Source: Chaunax sp. Z400
Lineage: Eukaryota; Chordata; Actinopteri; Lophiiformes; Chaunacidae
NCBI GenBank assembly: GCA_037577475.1
Contig: CM075194.1
Location: forward strand, 1,767,001 to 1,831,000
Length of the DNA stretch: 64,000 bases
Direction: 5' to 3'
Of the stretch, positions 1 through 11,573 are shown piece after piece (within the stretch, counting starts at the first letter, position 1; each line of letters starts with the position of its first letter). Both the position numbers and the translations under genes were made by a program. The notes beneath the pieces are model-generated. The model had not been told where the DNA came from and did no database searches. It was given only the letters and a program-made list of their open reading frames with translations.

Positions 1-377
1 AGTTTTACAAACATATCCATAAGTCCCTTTTATTCATTTGTCATTTGATCTCTGAATCAGACGTACATGTGACACTTTGACCATGAACCCGCTGTAACAT
101 AACATGGGTCAATTGAATGAGCTGGTAACAGCTTCTTTTTGTTGTTGTTGTTGTATCAAAACACACAAAAACACATAAAAGTGTTGGTACCTGCTGATCA
201 GAGGTCAGGTATCAGAATCCAATGGAAACACAAAACAAAGAGAATCCGTATCTCTAATGAAAACAACAAGCAGTTTGGATGTAACAGACGAAGGCCTGTG
301 TTATAAATAACTATAAAATAGTTAAGAATTCTTGCATATAATGAATGATGATGAAATGATCTCCTTTACGCTTCCAG

Positions 378-3300
378 AACTGCTCTTCATATCGCCTGCA
401 TCAGAGGACATGCTGAGGTTGTTGAGTTCCTCATCCAGTCTAAGGCCGACGTCGACCTGTGTGACGGTCAGAAGAGATCCGCCTTAATGACGGTAATGCT
501 GGATGATGAGTCTTTCTTTTAAAGCTGACATGAATCATTGTTGGTTTCTCTCCTCACACGTTGTTTCTCCACTATATCAGGCAGTGCAGTGCCAGCATGA
601 GAGATGTGTACGCATCCTGCTGGAGAATGACGCCGATCCAAACCTGGTGGACGTCGATGGCAGAACATCACTTCATTTAGCAGCAAACATCCCATCTGTT
701 TCTATTGCTGCCTTGCTGCTGGAGCATAAGGCCGACATCAATGCACCAATTAAGGTGTTTTTTTTTCAGACCTAACATCAGGAGATATCACTGCTTAATA
801 CAGACCACATTTATTTGAATTATGAGCTAAGATGCTTCACAAATAGAGGTTTCATCTATTGCAGTGTCAACTTTTCCAACATTATGTAGCCCTGTTATTG
901 GATATTTGGCATCAAATGAGTCGCTGCTGCTCTGATAACACAAATTAATGCAGCTGTGTGTTGATTGTGTTGTCATTTTTAGGAGGCATTCACCCCGTTG
1001 ACTGTGGCAGTCGCTGAGGGTCACAAAGAGATGGCGGAGTTTCTCCTCAAGGGGGGCGCTGATGTCAACTTTGTGGACCAAGACCAAAGGTCAGTACTTA
1101 ATATCATCAGTAGAGATAACATGTCTTATAAGCTGAAAGAAAATTCCGTCATCAGCTACTCTTCCATATGTTGATGGAAAGTCTGACGTTTTTAAGTCAA
1201 CAAAACAGTTCTGGAGCCAGACTAGATAAACAAGGACTGTTAATCTGTGCATAAGTCTATGCTAACCTGCCCCCCCCATCTCTAAATGCTAGCTTGGTGT
1301 CAAGCTCTGGAAATGTTTTTGGACTTAAAAACTTCAACTGACTTTCTAGGAGTTTTAATTTTGTGGTTTTCCTCTCAGATCTCCGCTCATGATGGCTGCT
1401 GCCAATGGGAAAAGCGACATGTTGTTCCTGCTGCTGCAGTTTAAAGCTGATGTCACACTTAAAGATAACAAAGGACTGTCGGCTAAGGACTACGCAGATA
1501 AGAATGAGCATCATGTGTAAGTTGTGCTTGTCCTTTCTTATTGTGTTCCTACGTTGGTACTTCCTCTGTATGATGGATGTGTTTGTGGTATGATTAGAAC
1601 ACAGAACTGAATCCATATTTCCATTTGATTTCAACCCTTTTGATTGATAGAATTCAGGGATAATTTGGTTTAACGTAACATTTTTAAGAGGCTGCTGCAC
1701 CTGTTGCATGATCCTCATGCAAAATTAGCAGTATTTTAATGTAAAATCCCTGAAAAATCAATTTATCCAAATACCTTAGCATAATGAGTGGAAGCGGAGG
1801 GAAACTGCTAGCCTACCTCTGTCTGTGTTATATCTTGTTATATCTTAACCAAGGCCCACAAATTGGCCATTTAATTTTAATTTATTCACCAGGAATCTTG
1901 TTTTTTTGTTTGACTTTTCCCTTTTACTTTCCCTGCACATTCTCACAGCACATGTGTAAACCTGAAGTAGCAGATGCTAACTTTGAATTCATGACATTTT
2001 CAATGTCTTCACTCTCTTGCAGTTGTTCCTATCAGATCAACAAGCATAGTGTCCGGAGTTCAGAGGAGGATCATGAGACGTCTACCCACCTCTCACTGAG
2101 CAGACCTTCAGCATCTGTCCCTGGTGTTTCCCAGGAGGAGCTGGAAGGAGAGGTGGAAATATTCAGACCTGAGGTAGGGAAGCTGAAAGTTGTCTTCCTG
2201 GATTTGACTTAAAAACACACCAAACTGTAGAGAGAGGTAGAGGGTGATCCTTCCTCCTGTAGTTGCATAGATTGCTTCTTTTTTTCTTCATTTCATCTCT
2301 TTTAATTTGCGGTTTAATTTCTTTTCCGTTAGAAGCTCGTTCTCAGTGTCTTTTTCCTGTTTTTGGAATTATTAAGATGCAGAATTGAATTTGTTGAAGG
2401 TTTGCACTGCAGTCCTAAAACGTTGGAATTGACTTTCAAATGAGAAAAATAATGGCTGTTTTAGTTTAGCATTAAAATCAGTTGTTTGAGTGTATAATCC
2501 TTTTGTACTATATCCCTGCTACATATTTGGGTTTAATTCATACAAACACTAACGGCTGTGATGGTCAGTGAAATGGGAATGTAAGTAATGTAACGTATAA
2601 ACTTCTGTGTCGAGACCATGTGGAATTAGTTCGTACCTTTGAATTCCAGTTTTTCTCATCAGACTTTTATTTTCAGAAAAACAGTTATAGTTTAAAGAAC
2701 ATCACCATATGCATGAAGTCTGACTAAAAGTTGACTTTCTATGCAGTCAGAGCAGTGGGATGCACATTTTCATTTATCACAATTCAACCAGTTCATCTCT
2801 TAAGTTCTACTTGTCAAATATCCATGATTGTCTTTTCAGGTGAAAAAGGTGACAGCGATGAGGTTTGAAGTATCCAGTACTTCCAATGACAGTGGAGCAA
2901 CTGAAAAATCTGACCCCAGTATTAGCATCCTGTCAAGTCAATCAGAGTCAATCCCAGAGGATCTGCAGTCCATGGGGACAGAGAGGTATGCCTCAGTTTG
3001 GTACACTGTCTCAGACTTTAAAGATCTTGGCTCTAAATAGTTTTATGACGTGTATTTTTTCCCAAGGTTCTCTTCATCTAAGACACATTTAACAGAGACC
3101 CCAGTGTCCACTTTAAAACTCTGTCTTTGCTTTCATTTAACGCCATGTTTTCTTTTCACAATGCTTCAAGTGAGGCCCAGAATGTAGACGTCACAACTCA
3201 CTGACTGTCATGTTTATTGTCCTCCATAGCTCCAGCCATAGCTCCAGTGGATCTCCAGTGGCTTTGGATCTCCCAATTGAGCCGACCGATAGAAACAGTC

Positions 3301-6300
3301 AGGAGGAGCCAACTGTACAGGAGACATCAAAGCTGAAGCTGGACCAAGAGGCCCAGAACACCACAGCCCCTCAGACCAACACTAATGAGGATGAGAATCA
3401 TCTCTTAAACTATTACAGTGACAATTTTGAGGACATGTTTCTCAGCCAACCGAGGTATATCTGCAGGATGCCGCTGTTTTAAATTATTTTATGATGTGTT
3501 TTTTTTATCAAGGTTCTCTTCATCTAAGACACATTTAATAGAGACCCCAGTGTCCACTTTAAAACTCTGTCTTTGCTTTCATTTAACGCCATGTTTTCTT
3601 TTCACAATGCTTCAAGTGAGGCCCAGAATGTAGACGTCACAACTCACTGACTGTCATGTTTATTGTCCTCCATAGCTCCAGCCATAGCTCCAGTAAATCC
3701 CCAGTGGCTTTGGATCTCCCGATTGAGCCGACCAATAGAAACAGGCAGCAGAAGCCAACTGTACAGGAGACATCAAAGCTGAAGCTGGACCAAGAGGCCC
3801 AGAACACCACAGCCCCTCAGACCAACACTAATGAGGATGAGAATCATCTCTTAAACTATTACAGTGACAATTTTGAGGACATGTTTCTCAGCCAACCGAG
3901 GTATATCTGCAGGATGCCGCTGTTTTAAATTATTTTATGATGTGTTTTTTTTATCAAGGTTCTCTTCATCTAAGACACATTTAACAGAGACTACAGTGTC
4001 CACTTTAATACTCTGTCTTTGGTTTCATTTAACGCCATGTTTCTTTTCACAATACCTCAGTACTTCCTCTCATGATACTGGAACAGCTGACGAAGTGGAC
4101 GCCAACAAATCTGACGTCAGTTCAGGGTCCCTGTCAAGTCAATCAGAGTCAATCCCAGAGGATCTGCCGTCCATGGGGACAGAGAGGTATGCCTCAGTTT
4201 GATTTAGTGTGTTTTTAAGGCCTGACTCTTATGGTTAGCAGTTGATAACTGCATATACACAATCCTGCTTTACTTTTAGAATTCAGATGTACAAGAAAAT
4301 ATGTTTGGTTTTGGTTGTGTTTGCATAGTTGTCCTCTAAAGCCCCTTTTCCACTGCATAGTACCAGCTGAACTCGACTGGGCTTGGTTTTCTGCCCGTCG
4401 TTTTTTCCATTGGCCATCGTACCTCCTCAGGGTAGTAGTCTTTAACATTACACACACCTGTCATCCACCCCTCATCAGCTGTTTAAGACGGGAACGTCTG
4501 CACCTCCTCAGTATAGCGGTTGCGACAAATAAAAGTTGCGGTCACTAAAGTAGCTTCGCTGTTTGAGTGTGGCGGCTGTTGATTTTTGCTGTGCAGGGTA
4601 GGTGACCTTTTAGAATCTGCTCGGCTCGCTTTGAACCGCAGCGGAGGTGGTTCTAAAAAAGTAATACCTACATTAAAAAAAGGCGAGTCGAGTCGAGTCG
4701 AGCTGGTACTTCGCAGTGGGAAAGGGACTTAAATCAGAGGCTCCAGATAGTTTCAGATATTCCATTAGTGAGGGTTAGTTAGGGTTGCTGAGGGGATGCC
4801 TTTCTCCAAGCTTAGAGTGGAGGTACACTGTCTCAGACTTTAAAGATCTTGGCTCTAAATCATTTTATGATGTGTATTTTTTCCCAAGGTTCTCTTTATC
4901 TAAGACACATTTAACAGAGACCCCAGTGTCCACTTTAAAACGCTGTCTTTGCTTTCATTTAACGCCATGTTTTCTTTTCACAATGCTTCAAGTGAGGCCC
5001 AGAATGTAGACGTCACAACTCACTGACTGTCATGTTTATTGTCCTCCATAGCTCCAGCCATAGCTCCAGCCATAGCTCCAGCCATAGCTCCAGCCATAGC
5101 TCCAGCCATAGCTCCAGCCATAGCTCCAGCCATAGCTCCAGCCATAGCTCCAGCCATAGCTCCAGCCATAGCTCCAGCCATAGCTCCAGCCATAGCTCCA
5201 GCCATAGCTCCAGCCATAGCTCCAGCCATAGCTCCAGCCATAGCTCCAGTGGATCTCCAGTGGCTTTGGATCTCCCAATTGAGCCGACCAATAGAAACAG
5301 GCAGCAGAAGCCAACTGTACAGGAGACATCAAAGCTGAAGCTGGACCAAGAGGCCCAGAACACCACAGCCCCTCAGACCAACACTAATGAGGATGAGAAT
5401 CATCTCTTAAACTATTACAGTGACAATTTTGAGGACATGTTTCTCAGCCAACCGAGGTATATCTGCAGGATGCCGCTGTTTTAAATTATTTTATGATGTG
5501 TTTTTTTTTATCAAGGTTCTCTTCATCTAAGACACATTTAACAGAGACTCCAGTGTCCACTTTAATACTCTGTCTTTGGTTTCATTTAACGCCATGTTTC
5601 TTTTCACAATACCTCAGTACTTCCTCTCATGATACTGGAACAACTGACGAAGTGGACGCCGACAAATCTGACGTCAGTTCAGGGTCCCTGTCAAGTCAAT
5701 CAGAGTCAATCCCAGAGGATCTGCCGTCCATGGGGACAGAGAGGTATGCCTCAGTTTGATTTTTAAGTCAAAACAAATCTTTACAATATCGGTGCAATTT
5801 TTCTATTTCTTTTACTGCCCACATAGTTATATGACAAACGACTGAATATGCAAAAAAAGAGAGTATTATACTGCTTTATAACATTATACCTCCAGCTTTC
5901 AAAGAGAACCTACTCATCAGTTTTACAAATAACCCCCGTTTTTCTGTCTTGTTTTTTTTTTTATTCAGGTGGTCGACTAATGGAGTGGAGGAAAACAAGG
6001 TAAAATATAAATTCTATTCATAGGTTTCATTAAAAGATGCAGAAGAAGAAGCTGAATAATAATAATAATAACGCTGCATTTTGTTGCCATATTCAGAACC
6101 TTGAAGAAATGGAGTCGGCAGGAGACTTGGATGAGATTTCTGAGTCATCGGCTCAAGCCACAGATGACCTGGACTCGACGTCCTCAGGCTCTAACCACAC
6201 ATCTGCCGTCCCTCAGGGTCTGCACTCAACAATGCAAGGTACGGATTAATTTAAGCAAAAAACTAGAATGCAGTCAGTGGAGCTCAGACCTCCACCGAGG

Positions 6301-9300
6301 CACAACAATCCTACACCTCTGTGTAGCTCTCAGTGTGCAACAGTTAATAGATAACATGTACATCATCCCCCTGAACAACATCCAGCTCATTCAGTGGTGA
6401 TTCTCCATTACTAACTCTGCTGTATTGTATTTCTCATAGACCAGTATGTTGGTTTGGGGACAAAGACATTATTAAAAGCATTTCAAGACAGCATTCAGAC
6501 GTTGAAACATCAAGTAGCCCATCTTGAAAAGAAGAAGGTCAAGGTCGAGGAGAAACTGCAGGCCGAAGTCGCAAACCTTAAGTGAGAACTACTTCTCTGT
6601 AATGGATTAATCTGTAACCATTTCCTTACATGGCCTTTGTCATGTTTCAGTGCATCATATTTTATGTGATAGCTCATTTTATGTTTTTTTTTAATGAATT
6701 GACTTGTCTGACACTTTGATACAGACTCCAGCTTAAACAGGAGCAGGAAAATCGCCACACGATCATCAGAGACGAGCTGAGGAGGACAAAGGAGGAGCAG
6801 CAGCAGCAACAACAGCAGCAGCAACAGTGGGAACAGCAGCAGCAACAACAGCAGCAGCAACAGTGGGAGCAGCAGCAGCAACAACAGCAGCAGCCACAGT
6901 GGGAGCAGCAGCAGCAACAACAGCAGCAGCAACAGTGGGAGCAGCAGCAGCAACAACAGCAGCAGCAACAGTGGGAACAGCAGCAGCAACAACAGCAACA
7001 ACAGCAGCAGCAACAGTGGGAACAGCAGCAGCAACAACAGCAGCAGCAACAGTGGGAGCAGCAGCAGCAACAACAGCAGCAGCAACAGGAGGATAATGGG
7101 GACGTCTACAGGACTCTGGTACACCTGCTTCAACTTTAACTCTTGTTTCTTCCAATGAATGCAGTGATTTTCAATCAATCAATCAATCAATCAATCACTT
7201 TATTTGTATAGCACTTTTCATACAAATAAAGTGTAACACAAAGTGCTTCACATAATAAAACAATAACCCTCCCCCACCAACACACACACAGCAATAACAT
7301 TGTAGATAAATAAGGCCTTAAAATAAGATCAGTACTCATAAAAACCGAAAGTTAAGAAACAGGAATGGAGGAAACGCCGTCATAAATTTTGTTTGTGTTT
7401 TTTTTTTTTTTTTTTTTTACATTGTTGATGGTATTTTGTTTGAGGTGATTTTGAGTATTTTGGTGTACGTGTGATTGTAACATTAATGGCTTATGTGTCA
7501 ACCACCCAGGCTGAAGCTGAATTCCATCAGACCCAGCAGCAGCTGGATCAGGAGCGCAGAGCTTGGATGCAGCAGAAGCAAGAGTTCCAGAGAAAGGTAA
7601 GTAAAAGCAACAGGGTCATCCTCACAGGGATGAAGCCCATAGACAGACACTGGAGCTTACTTTCCCCTTCAGTTCCTACACCCCTGATCTTTGACTTGAA
7701 TAAGACAACCTATCCTATGAAAACAACCTTCTCTTGTTCATTGGCCTTGTTTCAGCTCAGTGACTTACACTATGAGAAGGCTATGTCAGACAAGGACCAG
7801 GCAACCCTGGTTGCAATCTCCAGGCAGAAGTTTGCCGCATATAATCAAGAGATCGAGGACCTGAAGAACAAGGTAAAATCTGTGAAGTCTGAGCTGGAAC
7901 GTGAGCGTCAGACTCGTCGAACAGCGGAGACTGAGACCAAGTCCCACTGCAGCCACCTGGCTGGGCATATGGAGGCCGAGTTCCGTCTGGCAGCTCAGAG
8001 AGACCTAGAGAGAACTCTGCTCCTAGAGAGGAATGAGCACCAGCGTCTCAAAGACAGACTCACAGGTCAGTAGAGGTGGCAGTTAGATGGACGGCTCCGA
8101 GCGCCACACTGTAATCACGTAAACACTGTAAAACAGTCGCTCACCAAGGCCCGACCAGACGAGTGTTTGAGTTCTTCAGACTCGTATTGCACATCTTTAA
8201 TTCTCCTTGATGCGAATCAAGCTGAAAGAAATACTTCTGCTAAAGGTAGAATTCTTCTCCAGGGACATCCCGACAAATGTCCAGCAGGACATTTGTGTGA
8301 TTGAGACAGATATCGGTGCAGGTTTCACTTCACCAAAGACAGCAGAAGCACAAGCAGAAAGTTAAAAATCCGGGGGGGGGGTCTCTGGTTACCATGGAGA
8401 TGACTTCAAAACCTTCTGCTGAGCATAAATTGTTAAATTCCTGTTGAGCGACATACACAGCCCCCCTGCTGCTGTTGTCTGTACTGGATGATGTCGCTTG
8501 TATTGAATTTTGGGAGCTTTTGTGTTGTGCGTCTTTTTTTTGTTTTTATTTGTTTAATTGAGCTCTTTGTTTGTATTTGCTTCTGCAGCTGAAGCATCCA
8601 GTCATCGTGAGGCCGTCTGCAGCCTGTCTCAGAAGCTGGCCGTGGCCGAAGCTCACTTAAGAAGTATAGAAAGTCAAGCTCAACAGAGCTCCCTGCAGCT
8701 GGCCAACAAAGAGATGCTGATGGACGTCCTTCGACGGGAGAAGGACCAGGCGAGTGTTCACATCAAGCAGCTGGAACTGACCCTGCAGGCCGAGAGGGAG
8801 AGGCTAAACCAAGCCCAATTGAGCGAGTGCTTGTATCTACGCCAACAGCAGCAGGGGGTCCATAACCAATATGGTACAGGAGAGGAGTTGGGCAGTCTGA
8901 GGGCAAAGGTAACGGCAGCCAACAGTGTCACCTTGTGGCAACATGTTCTCACCACCACTGTGTTACCAGCTGTGTTAATGGCTATACTTTTCTGATGATC
9001 TGTCTCTGTCATGTAGTTGGAGGAAAGAAACAAGCAGCTCGCCAAACTGGATGAGGAGAACCAGACAGCGAAGAGGACAATAAACAGGTGATTCTTAACT
9101 CCTCATCACACCCTCCTCATAGAGGAATCCTTCCATCTGCTGTTTAGACACAACTAGTATCTAGTAGAGCACTGTCCTGTGTAAGGCTGTGTTTTTTTAA
9201 ACTCAACTTCTATTAATGTATAATGAGTCTATATAGTGTCTGTGCTCATTTTGTTGCGACTAGTCTTGCTCTAAATCTTTTTAATGGACCTTTATTCCGT

Positions 9301-11273
9301 TGACGATTAGCAACGATGAGCCTGGTTTAGATCAAAACTTCTCAACAAGACGAGTTGAAACGTTGTGAAAACCTGCTGGTTTACACCAGTGTGACCAGAC
9401 GATGCAGATGCATCATCTTCATCGTCTCTCTGTACTTACATTCTGAGGCCCTTATTACACAGAGGCCCATCTCTACAGGCCAGCTGCTTCAAACAGCAGG
9501 AGCTGGGCCGGTGGAGCTGGGCCGGTGGAGCTGGGCCGGTGGAGCCGGGCCAGTGGAGTCGGGCCGGTGGAGTCGGGCCGGTGGAGCCGGGCCGGTGTGT
9601 GCAGACGTGTTTAATGAAGTGTTCCAACTGCCACGCCTTGTGCTGAGACGTTGAGGACATTGGAACTTTTATTTATGTCTTCAAACGTGTGGCGGAAGAG
9701 GAGCCAGGCGGTGATCAGCTGATGACGTCTGGCTCGACAGGCCATTTTTTTCTAACTGGATATAATTAGTGGCCGTTTCATTTTGTTGAAGATACTAATT
9801 TGAGTGTGAAAATTGTAATTATTTATTGACTTACATTACATGTTCATATGTGTTTAAGGTTGCAAACCTTATTAGAAAGTCCAGAGAAGAAGCCGTGGGA
9901 TCAGGACACTCAGAGAACTGAGTTCGGCTCTTATTTGAACGCTCAGAGGACGGACGTCAAAACACACAGCTACGCAATGGAAGATAAGGTTTGTCCGCGA
10001 AACTGTGTTGTCAGTGTGCTCCTCATAGTAAAACTATATAAAACTTTGTCTTCAGCTGCCTCTTGAGTCCCTTAGATGCAGTGATGTATCCATATGTCTT
10101 GTGTGACCAGATGAAGGATCTGGAGAGACGGCTAGAGAAGGCCAACGGGCAGCTGGACACGACTAATCACCATCTGAAGGCCTGTCAGACATATAAGAGC
10201 AACGTCAATGTGGACGTAGTGGATCCAGACCAACTGGACTTTCAAGCTAGACTGGACCATGTCCACTCTTTTCTGCGGGTAAGCACTCTATTGGGTGAAT
10301 TTTGTTGGTTAATATGAGCAAGTCTTTGAATACTGAGCATCTTTTTAAACTGTTAAAGATGGCAAAACAGAAATATTAAAGAAGCAGGAGATGATTAGAC
10401 TCTGAGATAAGATGATTTATTACGTTTGGTCGCTTTGTTGCTTTGATTATGGTTTTATCTACGTACTTGTCTCCTAATTTTGCATGCACCCCCCCCCACT
10501 TTCTCACTAAACTTGATTCCATGTGATCGTGTGTGTCTGTCTCCCAGGTCCAGTCAGAATTTGATCGCACCAGAGGCATCCAAGAGGCCCAGCTGTGGCA
10601 GCAACCGGACTTGTTATTCCCCCAAGTCGGCCAGCGTCAGAGGTGAGAACTAGGGCTGGTTTGGCCAGTGGGAAAAATTTCAAACTGATATAATAGCAGC
10701 AAGAATTAAACTGGAGCAGCCACTCCCATTGAGCCCATAAACATTAGTGTTTAATTCAAACTGTTCTATTTGTTAGTTTTTCTGACGGATTTTGGAAAAA
10801 TCTTACAGGTGAACATCTGTTGAGATAAACATGAATGGATACTCTGATCTGTCTTTTAATACCTGGTTTCTATTGTGTAATAAGATCGACACTGAGCTCA
10901 TCAGGACAAATCTGTATCAATAATTAAACTTTTGCTGTGTTTTCCCCACAGGAACAACTTTGGGCTTACAGAAGCCAGTTTCCCTGGGTACAGCACAAGA
11001 CAGTCCAGCAAGACTCAGGCACTCATAGACAAGGTCTGTCCAGGCATTAATCACACCCCTTCTACTGTATATTCTTTACATAGACAAGTTCATTCACTTT
11101 GATCCATTTTCATTTCCAGAGCGTCATGGTTGTTTTTAAGTCTAACTGATGGACTTTAGTTCAGAGATGTTGCTTTTGATCCACAGGTTAGGTTTTCTAA
11201 GGTTTAACAGAAGTCAAATCTGACATCTTTCCTCTTTTGTTTTCAGATGAATGTGTTTTTGGGGTCTTATTAA
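378..11273 (+). CDS. Ankyrin-repeat plus coiled-coil protein, ANKRD26-like (5' end outside window)
   Basis: Exons by splice site and phase: 378-492, 581-754, 983-1089, 1379-1516, 2023-2173, 2840-2985, 3230-3454, 3676-3900, 4061-4186, 5052-5456, 5618-5743, 5969-5999, 6097-6238, 6440-6581, 6725-7118, 7510-7596, 7756-8065, 8589-8908, 9017-9087, 9859-9988, 10111-10278, 10548-10642, 10952-11033, 11247-11273 (TAA). Every junction keeps phase, giving about 1311 residues here. The first four exons encode ankyrin repeats (TALHIACIRGHAEVVEFL, TSLHLAA, TPLTVAVAEGHKEMAEFLL, SPLMMAAANGKSDM). A Ser/Glu-rich spacer of duplicated exons follows, then a Gln-rich helix and a long heptad-like coiled coil (exons 6440-10278). 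Ankyrin plus a CCDC144-type coiled coil is the ANKRD26/ANKRD30/POTE architecture; ANKRD26 acts at centriolar distal appendages. The family call is from architecture and short motifs (HTTP-type C-terminal domains were not recognised), so the orthologue is uncertain. It is convergent with map7. Confidence 0.8.
4340..4730. mobile_element. MITE with inverted ends (CCCTTTTCCACTGC type)
   Basis: The left end reads GCCCCTTTTCCACTGC then AGTACCAGCT. The right end is its inverted complement, AGCTGGTACTTCGCAGTGG then AAAGGGACTT. The interior of about 390 bp has no long ORF. It sits in the intron between two duplicated blocks of the ankyrin gene. I infer a non-autonomous DNA transposon; the superfamily was not determined. 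Confidence 0.75.
5053..5244 (+). repeat. 12-bp coding minisatellite spanning a splice acceptor (16 units, Ser-Ser-His-Ser)
   Basis: The unit is TCCAGCCATAGC, repeated 16 times at the 5' edge of exon 5052-5456. Sister exons 3230-3454 and 3676-3900 have one unit each, and the length difference (405 versus 225 bp) equals exactly 15 units. The unit encodes S-S-H-S. Because the exon acceptor itself reads CCATAG/CTCCAG, each unit repeats that acceptor context. Confidence 0.95.
6798..7088 (+). repeat. 36-bp coding minisatellite, (W-E-Q10) about 8 units
   Basis: Within exon 6725-7118 of the ankyrin gene. The unit is TGG GAR followed by ten CAG/CAA codons; one unit carries a 9-bp (3 Gln) insertion and one a Gln-to-Pro change. 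CAA interruptions recur at the same place in each unit, so it grew by unit duplication rather than pure CAG slippage. Trp-Glu recurs every 12 residues, mainly. Confidence 0.95.
7171..7265. repeat. (CAAT)n head plus fish dispersed repeat (CTTTATTTGTATAGCACTTTT)
   Basis: A run of CAAT units leads into CACTTTATTTGTATAGCAC and a partial inverted echo (AAAGTGCTTCAC). The motif is a familiar dispersed repeat end in fish. A related copy begins near 62446. It lies in the intron between exons 6725-7118 and 7510-7596. Confidence 0.6.
9499..9598. repeat. 15-bp GC-rich minisatellite in an intron
   Basis: The unit is near GGAGCTGGGCCGGTG, about 6-7 copies with scattered substitutions, in the intron 9088-9858. 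It is open in several frames only because the period is a multiple of three; no splice context supports coding. Confidence 0.85.
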
Positions 11274-11556
11274 AAAGCCTCGGCATCCCCTCCCTGCAGA
11301 CGACACTGCTGTGCTTGATCTGACTTAAAACATGAGATTAGATCCAGGTGTGGTGGATTCTTTCAGACGACATTAGAAGCACCAGATTGGACTATAGAAG
11401 CAAGATTTTGTTTTGTTTTGTTACAATCTTCTACATGTGTATATATATATGTATTATGTATATATGTACACATGCAAGTATTTGATTTAAGTATTGACAA
11501 GAATTTGTTTTTTCCCCATGATGATACATATAGTATGTATGTATCCTTATATTTCA

Positions 11557-11562
11557 ATTAAA
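11557..11562 (+). promoter_or_regulatory. Poly(A) signal ATTAAA of the ankyrin gene
   Basis: ATTAAA lies about 285 bp after the TAA stop and is followed by a T/G-rich stretch. No closer AATAAA was seen. It gives a 3'UTR of roughly 300 bp. Confidence 0.5.
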
Positions 11563-11573
11563 ATATTTCCCCT

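Larger units (their letters stand above)
2986..5760 (+). repeat. Tandem exon-intron duplications inside the ankyrin gene
   Basis: Two exon types are repeated with their flanking introns. Type beta (225 bp, ending in SDNFEDMFLSQPR) occurs at 3230-3454, 3676-3900 and 5052-5456. Type alpha (126 bp, with SSQSESIPEDL and SMGTER) occurs at 4061-4186 and 5618-5743 and matches the 3' half of exon 2840-2985. Intron sequence near 3000-3229 recurs at 3470-3675 and 4815-5051. All copies enter and leave in the same phase, so adding or losing one leaves the frame intact. Confidence 0.9.

Noticed and set aside
5013..5366. Long ORFs with ELWLELWL, MAGAMAGA and WSYGWSYG repeats on the - strand and APAIAPAI on the + strand
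   Set aside because: These are out-of-frame or antisense readings of the 12-bp minisatellite. Only the S-S-H-S frame joins the flanking exons in phase.
6510..7178. Antisense Leu-rich and Ala/Val-rich ORFs
   Set aside because: They are shadows of the CAG/CAA repeat; the + strand frame fits splice phase on both sides.
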